Part shown: one piece after another, positions 8,267 to 18,374 of the stretch
Numbering within the stretch: position 1 is the stretch's first letter
Layout of the letters: every line of letters begins with the position of its first letter
NCBI RefSeq assembly: GCF_900129455.1
Contig: NZ_FQVU01000003.1
Location: 496,001-560,000 of the forward strand
From: Jatrophihabitans endophyticus
GTDB lineage: Bacteria; Actinomycetota; Actinomycetes; Mycobacteriales; Jatrophihabitantaceae
Direction of reading: 5' to 3'
DNA: 64,000 nt
The notes under the pieces: model-generated
Seen by the model: only the letters and a program-made list of their open reading frames with translations
Told to the model about the DNA's origin: nothing
Databases searched by the model: none
Made by a program: the position numbers and the translations under genes

Positions 8267-9724
8267 TCAGAGCGCGCGCAGGATGTCCTCGACCCTTGCC
8301 TTCGCGTCGCCGAAGAGCATCTGGCTGTTGTCACGGAAGAAGAGCGGGTTCTGCACGCCGGCGTACCCCGCGGCCATCGAGCGTTTGAACACGACGACGT
8401 GCTGTGCCTCCCACACCCGCAGCACGGGCATGCCGGCGATGGGCGACGTGGGGTCCTCGGCCGCGGCGGGGTTCACCGTGTCGTTGGCCCCGATGACCAG
8501 CACGACGGACGTGTCGGCGAAGTCGTCGTTGACCTCGTCCATCTCGAGGACGATGTCGTAGGGCACCTTGGCCTCGGCGAGCAGCACGTTCATGTGACCC
8601 GGCAGCCGCCCGGCGACGGGATGGATGCCGAAGCGGACGTCGACACCGCGCTCGCGCAGCCGCCGCGTCAGGTCCGCGACCGGGTACTGCGCCTGCGCGA
8701 CCGCCATGCCGTACCCCGGGGTGATGATCACCGACGACGCGTCCTTGAGCAGTTCGGCGGTGTCCTCGGCGCTGATCTCGCGATGCTCGCCGTAGTCGGT
8801 CTCGGTGCCCGGCGCGGCCTCGATGCCGAAACCGCCGGCGATCACCGAGATGAACGATCGGTTCATCGCCTGGCACATGATGTAGCTGAGGTAGGCACCG
8901 GACGAGCCGACGAGCGCGCCGGTGACGATGAGCAGGTCGTTGTCCAGCAGGAAGCCCGACGCCGCGGCCGCCCAGCCCGAGTAGCTGTTGAGCATGGACA
9001 CGACGACGGGCATGTCACCGCCGCCGATGGACGCGACGAGGTGCCAGCCCAGCGCGAGGGCCAGCACGGTCACCGCGACGAGCAGGCCGAAGTTCGGCGC
9101 GGCCACGAACCAGATCGTCAGCGCGGCGAACGCGGCGAGCGCGCCGAGGTTGATCACGTTCTTGCCCGGCAGCATCAGCGGTGCGGACTTGATCCGGGCC
9201 GAGAGCTTGAGGTTGGCGACGATCGAGCCGGTGAAGGTGACGCCGCCGATGAAGATGCCGATGAACACCTCGGCGTGGTGGATGTGCAGCAGCGTGTTCG
9301 CGTCGTCGAGCTGATCCTGCAGTCCTGCGTAGTTGCCGATGACGAGGGCACCCTTCGCAGTGACGTCGCCGTGCCCGCCCTCGGTCTCGTAGTAGCCGTT
9401 CCAGCCGACGAGCACGGCGGCGAGACCGACGAAGCTGTGCAGCAGCGCGATGAGCTCGGGCATGCCGGTCATCTCGACGATCCGCGCCCGCCACAGCCCG
9501 ACGGCGCCGCCGATGAGCACGGCGACGACGAGCAGCACGACGGCGACGGCCTCGGCGTCCTTGGTCGCGACGCCGACGGTCGCGGCCAGCGCGATGACCA
9601 TGCCGGCGATGCCGTACACCACGCCGAGCCGCGACGACTCGTGCTTCGACAGCCCGGCCAGGCTCATGATGAACAGCAGGAAGGCGACGATGTAGGCCGC
9701 GGTGGCGATGCTCTGCGCGGTCAT
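8267..9724 (-). CDS. pntB: NAD(P) transhydrogenase beta subunit
   Basis: 485-residue membrane subunit of the proton-translocating transhydrogenase, which reduces NADP+ with NADH at the expense of the proton gradient. The first 270 or so residues form about 8-9 transmembrane helices and include an [15 protein letters not shown] segment. The C-terminal domain is the NADP(H)-binding d[49 protein letters not shown] and ending near [17 protein letters not shown]. The ATG overlaps the pntA stop (ATGA), so the two are translationally coupled. Full length for the family. Confidence 0.96.
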   Translation of the reverse strand: MTAQSIATAAYIVAFLLFIMSLAGLSKHESSRLGVVYGIAGMVIALAATVGVATKDAEAVAVVLLVVAVLIGGAVGLWRARIVEMTGMPELIALLHSFVGLAAVLVGWNGYYETEGGHGDVTAKGALVIGNYAGLQDQLDDANTLLHIHHAEVFIGIFIGGVTFTGSIVANLKLSARIKSAPLMLPGKNVINLGALAAFAALTIWFVAAPNFGLLVAVTVLALALGWHLVASIGGGDMPVVVSMLNSYSGWAAAASGFLLDNDLLIVTGALVGSSGAYLSYIMCQAMNRSFISVIAGGFGIEAAPGTETDYGEHREISAEDTAELLKDASSVIITPGYGMAVAQAQYPVADLTRRLRERGVDVRFGIHPVAGRLPGHMNVLLAEAKVPYDIVLEMDEVNDDFADTSVVLVIGANDTVNPAAAEDPTSPIAGMPVLRVWEAQHVVVFKRSMAAGYAGVQNPLFFRDNSQMLFGDAKARVEDILRAL

Positions 9725-11247
9725 TTGCTGAACATCCCCAGCATCCGGCGGGTCACGGCGAATCCGCCGAAGACGTTGATGGACGCGAGCAGGATCGCGA
9801 CGAACGCGAGCGTCCGGATCACCACGTAGTGCTGTTCGATCTGCAGCATGGCGCCGATCACGATGATGCCGCTGATCGCGTTGGTCACCGACATCAGCGG
9901 CGTGTGCAGCGCGTGGTGCACCTTGCCGATGACGTAGTAGCCGACGACCACCGCGAGCACCAGCACCGTGAAGTGCTGCGGCAGCGGGTCGGGCGCGAAG
10001 GCGTTGACGAGGAACAGCGCGAGCACGCCGATGCCGACGAGGGTCAGCTTTCGCGCGACGGTGATCGGCTGCTTCGGCTCGGCGGCCGGGGCGGGCGCGG
10101 CCGGTGCCGGCGCGGGCGCGGCGGACACCTGGACCGGGGGTGGTGGCCACATCCTCTCGCCGCCGTGCACGACGGTGATCCCGCGCTGCACGACGTCGTC
10201 GAGATCCAGGACGAGTCGGCCGTCCTTCCCGGGCGTCAGCAGCTTCATCAGGTTGACGAGGTTGGTGCCGTAGAGCTGCGAGGCCTGCGTCGGCAGCCGG
10301 CCGGCGAGATCGGTGTAGCCGATGATCGTCACCTGGTTGTCGGTGACGACGACCTCGCCGGCCCGCGACCCGGCGACGTTGCCGCCCTGTGCCGCGGCCA
10401 TGTCGACGATCACGCTGCCCGGCTTCATCGCGGCGACGTCCTCGGCGGTGACGAGCGTGGGCGCGGGCCGGCCGGGGATCAGCGCGGTGGTGACGATGAT
10501 GTCGACGTCGGCCGCCTGCTCGCGGTAGATCTCGGCGGCGCGGCGGTCGTAGTCCTCGCTGGTCGCACTGGCGTACCCGGTGCCGCTCTGCTCCTGCTCG
10601 ACGTCGACGGCCAGGAACTCGCCGCCGAGCGAGCGCACCTGGTCGGCGACCTCGGGGCGCGGGTCGGTCGCGCGGACGATCGCGCCGAGGCTGCTGGCCG
10701 CACCGATCGCGGCCAGCCCGGCGACACCGGCGCCGGCGACCAGCACCTTCGCCGGCGGCACCTTGCCCGCGGCGGTGACCTGGCCGGTGAAGAAGCGGCC
10801 GAAGACGTGCGCGGCCTCGACCACCGCGCGGTAGCCGGCGATGTTGGCCATCGAGCTCAGCACGTCCAGCGACTGGGCGCGCGAGATGCGGGGGACGGCG
10901 TCCATCGCCAGCGCGGTGATCGGACGGGCGGCGAGCGCGTCGACGAGCTCCGGGCGCAGCGCCGGACTCAGCAGGCCGACGACGGTGGCGCCGTCGCGCA
11001 GCCGGGCGATCTCGTCGTCGGTGGGGGCGTTGACGGCGAACACGACGTCGGCGTGCCAGACGTCCTCGGTCGCACCGATCGTCGCGCCGGCGGCGGCGAA
11101 GGCGTCGTCGGCGATGCTCGCGGCGAGCCCCGCGCCGGCCTCGACGACGACGTCGTAGCCGAGCCCGCGCAGCTGCTCGACCGTCTTGGGGGTCGCGGCG
11201 ACACGTGTCTCGCCGGCCTGTGACTCCTTGATGACCCCGATCAGCAC
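9721..11247 (-). CDS. pntA: NAD(P) transhydrogenase alpha subunit, full-length
   Basis: 508-residue alpha subunit. Residues 1 to about 370 form the NAD(H)-binding dI related to alanine dehydrogenase: [20 protein letters not shown] at the start, [22 protein letters not shown] as the dinucleotide fold, then [14 protein letters not shown] Pro/Ala linker follows, then four transmembrane helices (dII part). In many actinobacteria this subunit is split into pntAa and pntAb; here it is one chain, as in E. coli. It starts at GTG 11247 with GGGAG upstream and a TAGGTT -10 at 11277-11282. First gene of the pntA-pntB unit. Confidence 0.96.
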   Translation of the reverse strand: MLIGVIKESQAGETRVAATPKTVEQLRGLGYDVVVEAGAGLAASIADDAFAAAGATIGATEDVWHADVVFAVNAPTDDEIARLRDGATVVGLLSPALRPELVDALAARPITALAMDAVPRISRAQSLDVLSSMANIAGYRAVVEAAHVFGRFFTGQVTAAGKVPPAKVLVAGAGVAGLAAIGAASSLGAIVRATDPRPEVADQVRSLGGEFLAVDVEQEQSGTGYASATSEDYDRRAAEIYREQAADVDIIVTTALIPGRPAPTLVTAEDVAAMKPGSVIVDMAAAQGGNVAGSRAGEVVVTDNQVTIIGYTDLAGRLPTQASQLYGTNLVNLMKLLTPGKDGRLVLDLDDVVQRGITVVHGGERMWPPPPVQVSAAPAPAPAAPAPAAEPKQPITVARKLTLVGIGVLALFLVNAFAPDPLPQHFTVLVLAVVVGYYVIGKVHHALHTPLMSVTNAISGIIVIGAMLQIEQHYVVIRTLAFVAILLASINVFGGFAVTRRMLGMFSK

Positions 11248-11276
11248 CAGTGCACTCCCGTCTCGACGCTGGGCGA

Positions 11277-11282
11277 AACCTA
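11277..11282 (-). promoter_or_regulatory. -10 element for pntAB
   Basis: TAGGTT on the minus strand lies 29 bases before the pntA GTG, leaving a leader of about 20 bases that contains the GGGAG ribosome-binding site. No clear -35. Confidence 0.45.
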
Positions 11283-11438
11283 GCCAACCCGAAGGCCTGC
11301 CCGCGCGGTCGCGTGAAGCCGGTCACCCGCGGGGCACGGTAGCGCGAACCGGGCGCGACCGGCCGCGACAGGCGTCGCGGGGGACGTCGGCGGCCGCCCG
11401 GCCTGTGCGGGCAGCGCCGCGCACGCGAGGATCGGGGC

Positions 11439-12755
11439 GTGAAACGTCGCGCGGCGCTCGGCGCCGCGGCCCTGCTGGTGCCGCTGGCGCTCGCCGCTCC
11501 CGCCGCGCCCACGGCAGCAGCGAGCGCGGCGGCCGGGGCGGCGGCCGGCGTGGCGGCGGCCCAGGTGTTCACGCCCGGCGGCTCGCCGATCACCGGCGGC
11601 GACGACGCGGGCGCCGCGGCGCCGCTCACCCCGGGCCGCCACGTCGACACCCTCGCCCGGGGCACGGACGACGTCACCGGCTCGGGCAGCGTGCGCTACT
11701 ACGCGATCACGCTGCGCCGGGGCGAGACGCCCTACGTCGCGGCGACGATCGCCCCGGGACCGACCGTCCGGCCGGGGAGCGAGCGGCTCGGCGTCGAGGT
11801 CTCGCTGCGCGCGCCCGGCGACGACCAGGACTGCGCGCAGGACGAGCAGGGCGACGACGCGATCGACGACCGGTTGGCCGAGGTGACCGCGGTCGCCACG
11901 CCGGACGACGCCACCGGCCGCGAGGACGGCTGCCCGGCCGGCACCGTCGTCGTCAAGGTCGCGCGCTCGGGGCCGTACGCGCTCGCCGACCCGCTGCGGG
12001 TCGAGCTCGCCTACCGCCTCGAGCCGGCGGTGGACGCGACGGGTCAGCCGGGTGCCGCCGCGACGGCGGCGCCGGTGCGTCCGGGGCTCGCCGGCCGCCC
12101 CACCGTCCTGCGCTCGGGCGCCGGGTTCGACACCGCGCCGCTCGTCCCCACCGGGATCTACCGCGACTCGCTCGCGGCCGGCGACGTGCGGATCGTGCGG
12201 GTCCGGCTCGGGTGGGGGCAGCGGCTGGCGTTCTCGCTGACCGCGCCGGCGCGGGCCGGCGTCGAGTACGCGGACGCGCTGGACGTCGAGCTGACCGTGC
12301 GCAACCCGGTCCGGGCGGCCGTCGACGCCTCCGGCACCGGCTCGGCCACCACGTCGGTCGGCTACGCCGACGCCGCGCTCGCCGGCTCGACCCCGGCGCC
12401 GGTGCGGTACGCGAACCGCGCGTCGGACGACGACGGCGTGGTGGGTTGCGCGGTGGCGGGGGACTGGTTCCTCGAGCTCGCCGTCGACCGCCCCGAGGAC
12501 GGGACCGGCGGTGCCCGGTTCCCGTACACGCTGCAGGTGCAGGTCGTGGGGCAGGCCCAGCGGGGGCCGGGCTACCTGCCGACGGGCGGGGCCACGGCGT
12601 CGGCCTCACCGCGGGCGGAGCGCGGCGGCGGCGTCACCGCCCACGGCGTGCTCGTCGCGGGCGTGGCCGGCGTCGGCGCGGGCCTGGTCGCGGTCGTCCT
12701 GCTGGTGCTGCTGCTGCGCCGGCGTCGAGCGCATCAGGCGCGCGCCCACACGTAG
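11439..12755 (+). CDS. secreted, C-terminally membrane-anchored protein of unknown function
   Basis: 438-residue protein with type I topology: a signal peptide ([21 protein letters not shown]), a long extracellular part, one transmembrane helix near the C-terminus and a short basic tail (LLRRRRAHQ). The extracellular part looks like two beta-rich domains, each with lines such as [19 protein letters not shown] and [18 protein letters not shown]. They resemble the beta-sandwich repeats beside von Willebrand A domains in streptomycete secreted proteins, but no MIDAS motif is present. Cysteines are few ([22 protein letters not shown]). GTG at 11439 has GAGG about 8 bases upstream. It converges on the kinase gene with a 22-base overlap. 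No function is assigned. Confidence 0.7.
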   Translation: MKRRAALGAAALLVPLALAAPAAPTAAASAAAGAAAGVAAAQVFTPGGSPITGGDDAGAAAPLTPGRHVDTLARGTDDVTGSGSVRYYAITLRRGETPYVAATIAPGPTVRPGSERLGVEVSLRAPGDDQDCAQDEQGDDAIDDRLAEVTAVATPDDATGREDGCPAGTVVVKVARSGPYALADPLRVELAYRLEPAVDATGQPGAAATAAPVRPGLAGRPTVLRSGAGFDTAPLVPTGIYRDSLAAGDVRIVRVRLGWGQRLAFSLTAPARAGVEYADALDVELTVRNPVRAAVDASGTGSATTSVGYADAALAGSTPAPVRYANRASDDDGVVGCAVAGDWFLELAVDRPEDGTGGARFPYTLQVQVVGQAQRGPGYLPTGGATASASPRAERGGGVTAHGVLVAGVAGVGAGLVAVVLLVLLLRRRRAHQARAHT

Positions 12756-14128
12756 CCGCCGTCGGCCTGGCGTGCGCACCGGACCCGCACGCCGTCACCG
12801 GTGGTGCGGACGTCCCCCTCGTCGGTGAACGTGCACACCTCGTTGACCGTCACCGCCGGCGGGACGTAGCTGCCGCCCGTGGTGCGCGCCGGGGTGCTGA
12901 CCGGGGGCGTGCTCCGCGCAGGGTCCGCGTCGGTCGTCCCGACCACGAGCGCGGTGGGGACGGCCACGGCGGCGGCCACGAGCAGGCCCGCGGCCGCCAC
13001 CAGCGCGCTCCGGCGGGCGCCGCGCCCCCGCGCCCGCAGCGGTCGGGTCGGGCCGCGCCGGGCCGCGCCGGGGAGCCGGGTCGTGGTGGGGGCCTCCCCG
13101 ACGGCGCTGCGGGTGTCGCCGGTGGCGGGCGCCGTCCCCAGCGCCGGGGTCGTGCCGCCGGCGGGGACGAGCGTGGCCGGCCCCGCCGCCACGACCGTGG
13201 GTGGCGTCGCCGATGCCGTGACCTCGGCGTGGGCGGCGGTCCCGCGGCTGCCGGTGCCGTCGGTGCCGTCGGCGCCGCTCTCGCGCAGCGCCGTCGCGGT
13301 GAGCGGCGGCAGCCGGTGCGGGACGTCGATCGGGGTGCCGGCACGGGTACGCGGCGCGGGGTCCCGCGGCGCGCCCGCCAGCAGGGCCCGGGCCTCGCCG
13401 GCGGACCGCGGCCGGGCCCGCGCGTCGAGCGCCCCGAGCGCGGCGACGGCCGTCCGCAGCGGGCCGGGCGGGAAGGGGGACAGGTCGGTGGGGACGCCGA
13501 GCCCGGCCGGCTCGACGCCGGCGGCGAGGGCGGCCGCGACACGCCCGGCGGCGTAGAGGTCGTGCCGCGGGTCGGGGGCCACCCCGCCGCGCAGCAGCTC
13601 CGGCGCCACGTAGCCCGGCGTCCCCACGATCATCCCCGCCTGCGTCAGGTGCGCGTCCTGGGCGCCGATGGCCAGTCCGAAGTCCGAGAGCATGACCTGC
13701 AGCGGCCCGGTGCCGGTCGCGCGCAGCAGCAGGTTCGCCGGTTTCACGTCGCGGTGGACGAGCCCCGCCCGATGGACCTCCGCGAGCGCCACGAGCAGCT
13801 GGTCGAGCACGACCGCCACGGTTCCCTCGCCCAGCGGGCCGCAGTCGTGGAGCAGGCCGCTGAGCGACCCGCCGTCGACGAGCTCGCTGGCGATGACGAC
13901 GTACGCGTCCTCGGCGGCCCACGAGTACGGCGTGAGCACGTGTGCGTGCGACATGCGCACCGACTGCTCGCGCACGAAGCGCAGCAGGTCGCCGGCGTCG
14001 CGGCGGCGCAGCACCTTCGCAGCGCAGAACTGCTGCCGCTTGCGGTCGTAGGCCCGCCAGACCGTGCCGCTGCCACCGCGCGCGATGGGGTCGCACAGGG
14101 CGAAACGGCCCGCGATCACGTCGGTCAC
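12734..14128 (-). CDS. membrane serine/threonine protein kinase (PknB-type)
   Basis: 464-residue Hanks-type kinase. The kinase domain fills residues 1 to about 265: Gly loop IARGGSGTVW, ATP-binding Lys in AAKVL, catalytic loop HRDVKPANLLL, DFG in LSDFGLAIG, activation segment ending in VGTPGYVAPELL. A Pro/Thr/Ala-rich juxtamembrane linker of about 110 residues leads to one transmembrane helix and a small extracellular tail of about 65 residues containing two Cys (EVCTFTDEG, RVRCARQ), with no PASTA repeats. The sensed signal is unknown. GTG 14128 is preceded at 6 bases by GATAAT, so the transcript is probably leaderless. Divergent from rpoZ. Confidence 0.92.
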   Translation of the reverse strand: MTDVIAGRFALCDPIARGGSGTVWRAYDRKRQQFCAAKVLRRRDAGDLLRFVREQSVRMSHAHVLTPYSWAAEDAYVVIASELVDGGSLSGLLHDCGPLGEGTVAVVLDQLLVALAEVHRAGLVHRDVKPANLLLRATGTGPLQVMLSDFGLAIGAQDAHLTQAGMIVGTPGYVAPELLRGGVAPDPRHDLYAAGRVAAALAAGVEPAGLGVPTDLSPFPPGPLRTAVAALGALDARARPRSAGEARALLAGAPRDPAPRTRAGTPIDVPHRLPPLTATALRESGADGTDGTGSRGTAAHAEVTASATPPTVVAAGPATLVPAGGTTPALGTAPATGDTRSAVGEAPTTTRLPGAARRGPTRPLRARGRGARRSALVAAAGLLVAAAVAVPTALVVGTTDADPARSTPPVSTPARTTGGSYVPPAVTVNEVCTFTDEGDVRTTGDGVRVRCARQADGGYVWARA

Positions 14129-14134
14129 CGCGCC

Positions 14135-14140
14135 ATTATC
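14135..14140 (-). promoter_or_regulatory. -10 element (GATAAT) of a leaderless kinase transcript
   Basis: The minus-strand GATAAT ends 6 bases before the kinase GTG. It is one of the strongest -10 matches in the window, and there is no Shine-Dalgarno sequence in the gap. Confidence 0.6.
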
Positions 14141-14279
14141 GACGGTCGCGCCCCGGCGCGCGGCGGCGTCCGACGGCGGATCGGCCCGGGAATTGCTACC
14201 CTGGGACGTCGGATCCGTCGACCGCCCACCGCGGTCCGGGCCCGCGGAACTCCCAGTAGTCGCTACAGAGAGCTGAGTC

Positions 14280-14585
14280 GTGTCCTCACCCGAAGGCATC
14301 ACCAACCCGCCCATCGACGAGCTGCTCGAGCGCGCGCAGTCGAAGTACGCGCTGGTGATCATCGCCGCCAAGCGGGCGCGTCAGATCAACGCCTACTACA
14401 GCCAGCTCGGCGAGGGCCTGCTCGAGTACGTCGGCCCGCTGGTCGAGACCGCGCCGCAGGAGAAGCCGCTGTCGATCGCCATGCGCGAGATCAACACCGA
14501 CCTCATCGAGTTCAAGCCCTCCGACCCGGCCGAGCCCGCCGTCGTCGGCGCCGCGCCCGAGGCCACGGGCGAAGAGACGGGCTGA
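14280..14585 (+). CDS. rpoZ: RNA polymerase omega subunit
   Basis: 101-residue omega subunit, which helps assemble beta-prime into RNA polymerase. Typical segments are [33 protein letters not shown] and PLSIAMREI, with an acidic actinobacterial tail. GTG at 14280 starts the conserved N-terminal block. A TACCCT -10 candidate lies at 14197-14202, giving a leader of about 70 bases. It is followed after 98 bases by coaBC. Confidence 0.96.
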   Translation: MSSPEGITNPPIDELLERAQSKYALVIIAAKRARQINAYYSQLGEGLLEYVGPLVETAPQEKPLSIAMREINTDLIEFKPSDPAEPAVVGAAPEATGEETG

Positions 14586-14683
14586 CCCACCCCGGCGGAT
14601 CTTCCTGCGCCGCGCGTGTCCTGGTGCGTGACGGCGGGACGGCACCGGGACGTCTCCGGACGGCGATCGGTCACAATGGCCTC

Positions 14684-15934
14684 GTGAGCCACGTGGTGCT
14701 GGGCGTCGGGGGCGGGATCGCCGCGTACAAGGTCGCCGACCTGCTGCGCAAGCTGGTGGAGGCCGGCCACGACGTCCGCGTGGTCCCCACCGCGGCCGCG
14801 CTGCAGTTCGTCGGCGCCCCGACGTGGGCCGCCCTGTCGCACCACCCCGTCGCGGCCGACGTCTGGACCGACGCCGACGAGGTGCCGCACGTCCGGCTCG
14901 GCCGGGAGGCCGACCTCGTGGTCGTGGCGCCCGCCACCGCCGACCTGCTCGCGCGGGCCGCGCACGGCCTGGCCGACGACCTGCTCACCAACACCCTGCT
15001 GACCGCGCGATGTCCGGTGCTGTTCGTCCCGGCGATGCACACCGAGATGTGGGAGCACCCCGCGACGGTCGACAACGTCGCCACGCTGCGCCGACGCGGC
15101 GCGATCGTGCTCGACCCCGCGACCGGACGCCTCACCGGGGCCGACACCGGCAAGGGTCGGCTGCCCGAGCCGGCAGGGATCGCCCAGCTCGCGCAGCTGC
15201 TGCTGCACCGCGGTGACGCGCTCGAGCGCGATCTCGCCGACCGGCACGTCGTGGTGAGCGCGGGCGGCACCCGCGAGGCCCTCGACCCGGTCCGCTTCCT
15301 CGGCAACGCCTCGTCGGGCCGCCAGGGCTTCGCCCTCGCCGCCGTGGCCGCCGCCCGCGGCGCGCGGGTGACCCTGGTCGCCGCGAACGCCGAGCTCCCC
15401 GACCCCGCGGGTGTCGACGTCGTGCGGGTCGTCAGCGCCGTCGAGCTGCGCGACGCCGTCCACCGCGCCGCGGCCGACGCCGACGTCGTCGTCATGGCCG
15501 CCGCCGTCGCCGACTTCCGGCCCGCCGACACCGCCGCGCACAAGATCAAGAAGGACGGGACGGCGCCGGCGCCCGTCCCGCTGACCGAGAACCCCGACGT
15601 CCTCGCCGAGCTCGTCGCCGCGCGCCGCCCGGGGGCCGTCCTTGTCGGATTCGCCGCCGAGACCGGCGACGACACCGCGACCGTCCTCGACCACGGCCGC
15701 GCCAAGCTCGCCCGCAAGGGCTGCGACCTGCTCGTGGTCAACGCGGTGGGCCCCGGGATGGCCTTCGGCCAGCCCGACAACGCCGGGGTGATCCTCGGTC
15801 GGGACGGCAGCGAGCGGGTCCTCGAGCGCGCGCCGAAGCACGTCCTGGCCGCGGCGGTGTGGGACGCGGCGGGCGCCCTGCTCGCCAAGTCGCACCCGTC
15901 GCACGGGTCACCGGCGCCACAGCGGGGCGAGTGA
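14684..15934 (+). CDS. coaBC: bifunctional phosphopantothenoylcysteine decarboxylase/synthetase
   Basis: 416-residue coenzyme A biosynthesis enzyme with two domains. The N-terminal CoaC flavoprotein (to about residue 180) begins [20 protein letters not shown] and has the PASANT-like line [17 protein letters not shown]. The C-terminal CoaB synthetase has [19 protein letters not shown], the [12 protein letters not shown] segment, KIKK and [10 protein letters not shown]. The substrate flap of CoaC reads [13 protein letters not shown], without the Cys I expect at this place in the E. coli enzyme; that may be a lineage trait. The GTG at 14684 matches the usual MSHVVLGV start. It sits in the rpoZ-coaBC-metK order typical of actinobacteria. 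Confidence 0.95.
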   Translation: MSHVVLGVGGGIAAYKVADLLRKLVEAGHDVRVVPTAAALQFVGAPTWAALSHHPVAADVWTDADEVPHVRLGREADLVVVAPATADLLARAAHGLADDLLTNTLLTARCPVLFVPAMHTEMWEHPATVDNVATLRRRGAIVLDPATGRLTGADTGKGRLPEPAGIAQLAQLLLHRGDALERDLADRHVVVSAGGTREALDPVRFLGNASSGRQGFALAAVAAARGARVTLVAANAELPDPAGVDVVRVVSAVELRDAVHRAAADADVVVMAAAVADFRPADTAAHKIKKDGTAPAPVPLTENPDVLAELVAARRPGAVLVGFAAETGDDTATVLDHGRAKLARKGCDLLVVNAVGPGMAFGQPDNAGVILGRDGSERVLERAPKHVLAAAVWDAAGALLAKSHPSHGSPAPQRGE

Positions 15935-15960
15935 TGCGGAGCGCTTCCCGCCTAGTTCGT

Positions 15961-15966
15961 TAGACT
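15961..15966 (+). promoter_or_regulatory. candidate -10 element for metK
   Basis: TAGACT lies about 38 bases before the metK GTG in the 70-base gap after coaBC. The leader of about 30 bases carries CGGAG as ribosome-binding site. It is too short for a SAM riboswitch. Confidence 0.4.
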
Positions 15967-16004
15967 TCCGCGGAATCCATTCGTCCCTACACCGCGGAGC
16001 TTCA

Positions 16005-17198
16005 GTGTCTCGTCGCCTTTTCACCTCCGAGTCCGTCACCGAAGGACACCCGGACAAGATCGCCGACCAGATCAGCGACTCCATCCTCGATGCCCTGCTC
16101 GCCGAGGACCCGGCCAGCCGCGTGGCCGTCGAGACGCTGATCATGACCGGTCAGGTCCACGTCGCCGGCGAGGTCACCACCTCGGCCTGGGCCGACATCC
16201 CCAAGCTGGTCCGTGACCGCATCATCGAGATCGGCTACGACTCCTCGCGCAAGGGCTTCGACGGCGAGTCGTGCGGTGTCAGCATCTCGATCGGCGCGCA
16301 GTCGGCCGACATCGCGCAGGGCGTCGACACGGCCTACGAGAAGCGCGTCGAGGCCTCGGAGGACGAGATCGCCTCGCAAGGCGCCGGTGACCAGGGCCTG
16401 ATGTTCGGCTACGCCAGCGACGAGACCCCCGAGCTCATGCCGCTGCCGATCTGGCTGGCGCACCGCCTGTCCGAGCGGCTCACCGAGGTCCGCAAGAACG
16501 GGACCGTGCCCTACCTGCGCCCCGACGGCAAGACCCAGGTCACCATCGAGTACATCGACGGGAAGCCGGCCCGCCTGGACACCGTCGTCCTCTCGACGCA
16601 GCACGCCGACGACATCGACCTCGACACCCTCCTCAAGCCCGACATCGAGGAGCACGTCATCCGCCCCATCGTGTCGGCGCTCGACATCGACACCGAGAAC
16701 TACCGGCTCTTGGTCAACCCCACCGGCCGCTTCGTCATCGGCGGCCCGATGGGCGACGCCGGCCTGACCGGTCGCAAGATCATCGTCGACACCTACGGCG
16801 GCATGGCCCGCCACGGTGGCGGCGCCTTCTCCGGCAAGGACCCGTCGAAGGTCGACCGTTCGGCCGCCTACGCCATGCGCTGGGTCGCCAAGAACGTCGT
16901 CGCGGCCAAGCTCGCGTCGCGCTGCGAGGTGCAGGTCGCGTACGCGATCGGCAAGGCCGAGCCGGTGGGCCTGTTCATCGAGACCTTCGGCACCGAGACC
17001 GTCGCGCCGGAGAAGATCGCCGAGGCCATCACGCAGACGTTCGACCTGCGCCCGGCCGCGATCATCCGCGACCTCGACCTCAAGCGGCCGATCTACGCCA
17101 AGACCGCCGCCTACGGCCACTTCGGCCGTGAGGACGCCGACTTCACCTGGGAGCGCACCGACCGCGCCGAGCAGCTCGCCAAGCTCGCCAACGGGTAG
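16005..17198 (+). CDS. metK: S-adenosylmethionine synthase
   Basis: 397-residue enzyme making S-adenosylmethionine from ATP and methionine, active as a tetramer. Hallmarks: [18 protein letters not shown] at the N-terminus (ATP/Mg), [12 protein letters not shown] in the middle, and [19 protein letters not shown], the phosphate-binding loop. GTG at 16005. The gene has normal length and is closed by a strong hairpin. Confidence 0.98.
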   Translation: MSRRLFTSESVTEGHPDKIADQISDSILDALLAEDPASRVAVETLIMTGQVHVAGEVTTSAWADIPKLVRDRIIEIGYDSSRKGFDGESCGVSISIGAQSADIAQGVDTAYEKRVEASEDEIASQGAGDQGLMFGYASDETPELMPLPIWLAHRLSERLTEVRKNGTVPYLRPDGKTQVTIEYIDGKPARLDTVVLSTQHADDIDLDTLLKPDIEEHVIRPIVSALDIDTENYRLLVNPTGRFVIGGPMGDAGLTGRKIIVDTYGGMARHGGGAFSGKDPSKVDRSAAYAMRWVAKNVVAAKLASRCEVQVAYAIGKAEPVGLFIETFGTETVAPEKIAEAITQTFDLRPAAIIRDLDLKRPIYAKTAAYGHFGREDADFTWERTDRAEQLAKLANG

Positions 17199-17215
17199 TA
17201 CTCAGCGCACGCCGG

Positions 17216-17248
17216 AACGCCGGGTGGCCCGTAGGGTCGCCCGGCGTT
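17216..17248 (+). terminator. hairpin after metK
   Basis: AACGCCGGG at the 5' side pairs with CCCGGCGTT at the 3' side around a loop of about 15 bases. It begins 18 bases after the metK stop. No T run follows, as is common for actinobacterial terminators. Confidence 0.65.
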
Positions 17249-17363
17249 CGTGCGTTCCGGCGCCCGGCGCCTGCGTCCCGGCGTCCCGGTGTCCCGCGGT
17301 CCCTCTCCCGTGATCACCGGGCAGGGCGGCGGAACTGTCGGCGGACGCTGGTAGGAACACGGC

Positions 17364-18167
17364 ATGACCAGCCCGCCGCGCTCCCGGCTCCGGCTGGGCC
17401 CGCGCGGCTGGACGGCGGTCAACTACGCGAGCGCGGCGGCCATCGTCGTCCTCGGCGCGCTCGGCGGGGCGAGCCACGGCATCGGGCAGGCACTGCTCGT
17501 CGGCGCGGCCGCGGTGCTCGCGGTCGTCCAACTCGTCGCGCAGCAACGCCGGGAGCGGGCGGCCAAGAGCATCGCCGACGAGACCCGCACGGTCACCGTC
17601 AACGCGGCGTCGAACGCGTTCGCGCCCCTGCTCGGGCTGCTGGTCAAGCTGGCCGAGGCCCGCACCGAGACCGCCCGGCGACTCATCCGCGCCCAGGTGA
17701 CCCGATCGGTCGCCTACGCCGCGTCCTACGCGATAGGTCCCGACCTCGGCGTGCGCTCGTGCGTGTTCCTGCTCGCCGACGGCGGTCGGGAGCTGCGCTG
17801 GAGCGGGGTGCACGCCGGCCGGCCGGACGAACCGCACTCGGTGTTCACCGCGGGCACCGTGCGCGGCGACCTCGCCCTGGCGATGATCGCCGACGACGGC
17901 GTCGCCTTCTGCGCCGACACCGAGGCCGCCCCGCCGCCGGGCTGGGCCGAGGGGCATCCCCACACCTATCGCACGTTCCTGGCCGTGCCGGTCCGCGCGG
18001 CCGGGCGGGCGTGGGGCATGCTCACCGTCGACTCGCTGACCGCGGGGGACCTCGACCCGGGGCGCGACCGGCCGATCCTGGTCGTGCTGGCCCACATCCT
18101 CGCGGTCAGCCGCGCGTCGGCCGACGCCGACGCCGACGACCCGCCGTCGCGCACCCCCCGCCGGTAG
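17364..18167 (+). CDS. membrane protein with C-terminal GAF-like domain
   Basis: 267-residue protein. Two adjacent transmembrane helices (AVNYASAAAIVVLGALGG and IGQALLVGAAAVLAVVQLVA) are followed by a charged helical linker (QQRRERAAKSIADETRTV). A soluble domain follows with the pattern of GAF sensors: SCVFLLADGGRELRWSG, HTYRTFLAVPVRAAGRAWGMLTVDSL. No histidine-kinase, GGDEF or phosphatase output domain follows, so it is a sensor without a visible output. The ATG at 17364 is 165 bases after metK, beyond the terminator. It might pair with the small protein that starts 33 bases downstream. Confidence 0.7.
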   Translation: MTSPPRSRLRLGPRGWTAVNYASAAAIVVLGALGGASHGIGQALLVGAAAVLAVVQLVAQQRRERAAKSIADETRTVTVNAASNAFAPLLGLLVKLAEARTETARRLIRAQVTRSVAYAASYAIGPDLGVRSCVFLLADGGRELRWSGVHAGRPDEPHSVFTAGTVRGDLALAMIADDGVAFCADTEAAPPPGWAEGHPHTYRTFLAVPVRAAGRAWGMLTVDSLTAGDLDPGRDRPILVVLAHILAVSRASADADADDPPSRTPRR

Positions 18168-18200
18168 ACTTCTCCACGACGACGCCGAAGGAGCAACGCG

Positions 18201-18374
18201 ATGAGCACCGAACCGAGCTGGGTCAGCGTGGCCGTGACGCCGTCGCCCGCCGACCGGCAGGTCGACGACATGGTCGCCGACCCGGCCACGTACTTCATCC
18301 GTTCGCGCCAGGAGGCCAAGCGCGAGGCCCGCCGCTACGTGGCGCAGCGGCTGCGATACGCCCGCCCTGCCTGA
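18201..18374 (+). CDS. 57-residue basic protein of unknown function
   Basis: Short gene with a strong start: AAGGAG 7 bases before ATG 18201. The product begins STEPSWVSVAVTPS. Its second half, around YFIRSRQEAKREARRYVAQRL, is a highly charged probable amphipathic helix. No signal peptide or membrane segment. It starts 33 bases after the GAF protein gene and has a TAGACT hexamer at 18165. Its last 40 bases overlap the 3' end of the NTF2-like gene on the other strand. I do not recognise a family. The ribosome-binding site and codon use support it being real. Confidence 0.6.
   Translation: MSTEPSWVSVAVTPSPADRQVDDMVADPATYFIRSRQEAKREARRYVAQRLRYARPA

Noticed and set aside
15935-16004. SAM riboswitch before metK
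   Set aside because: The gap is only 70 bases, holds a -10 and a ribosome-binding site, and shows no S-box folding.
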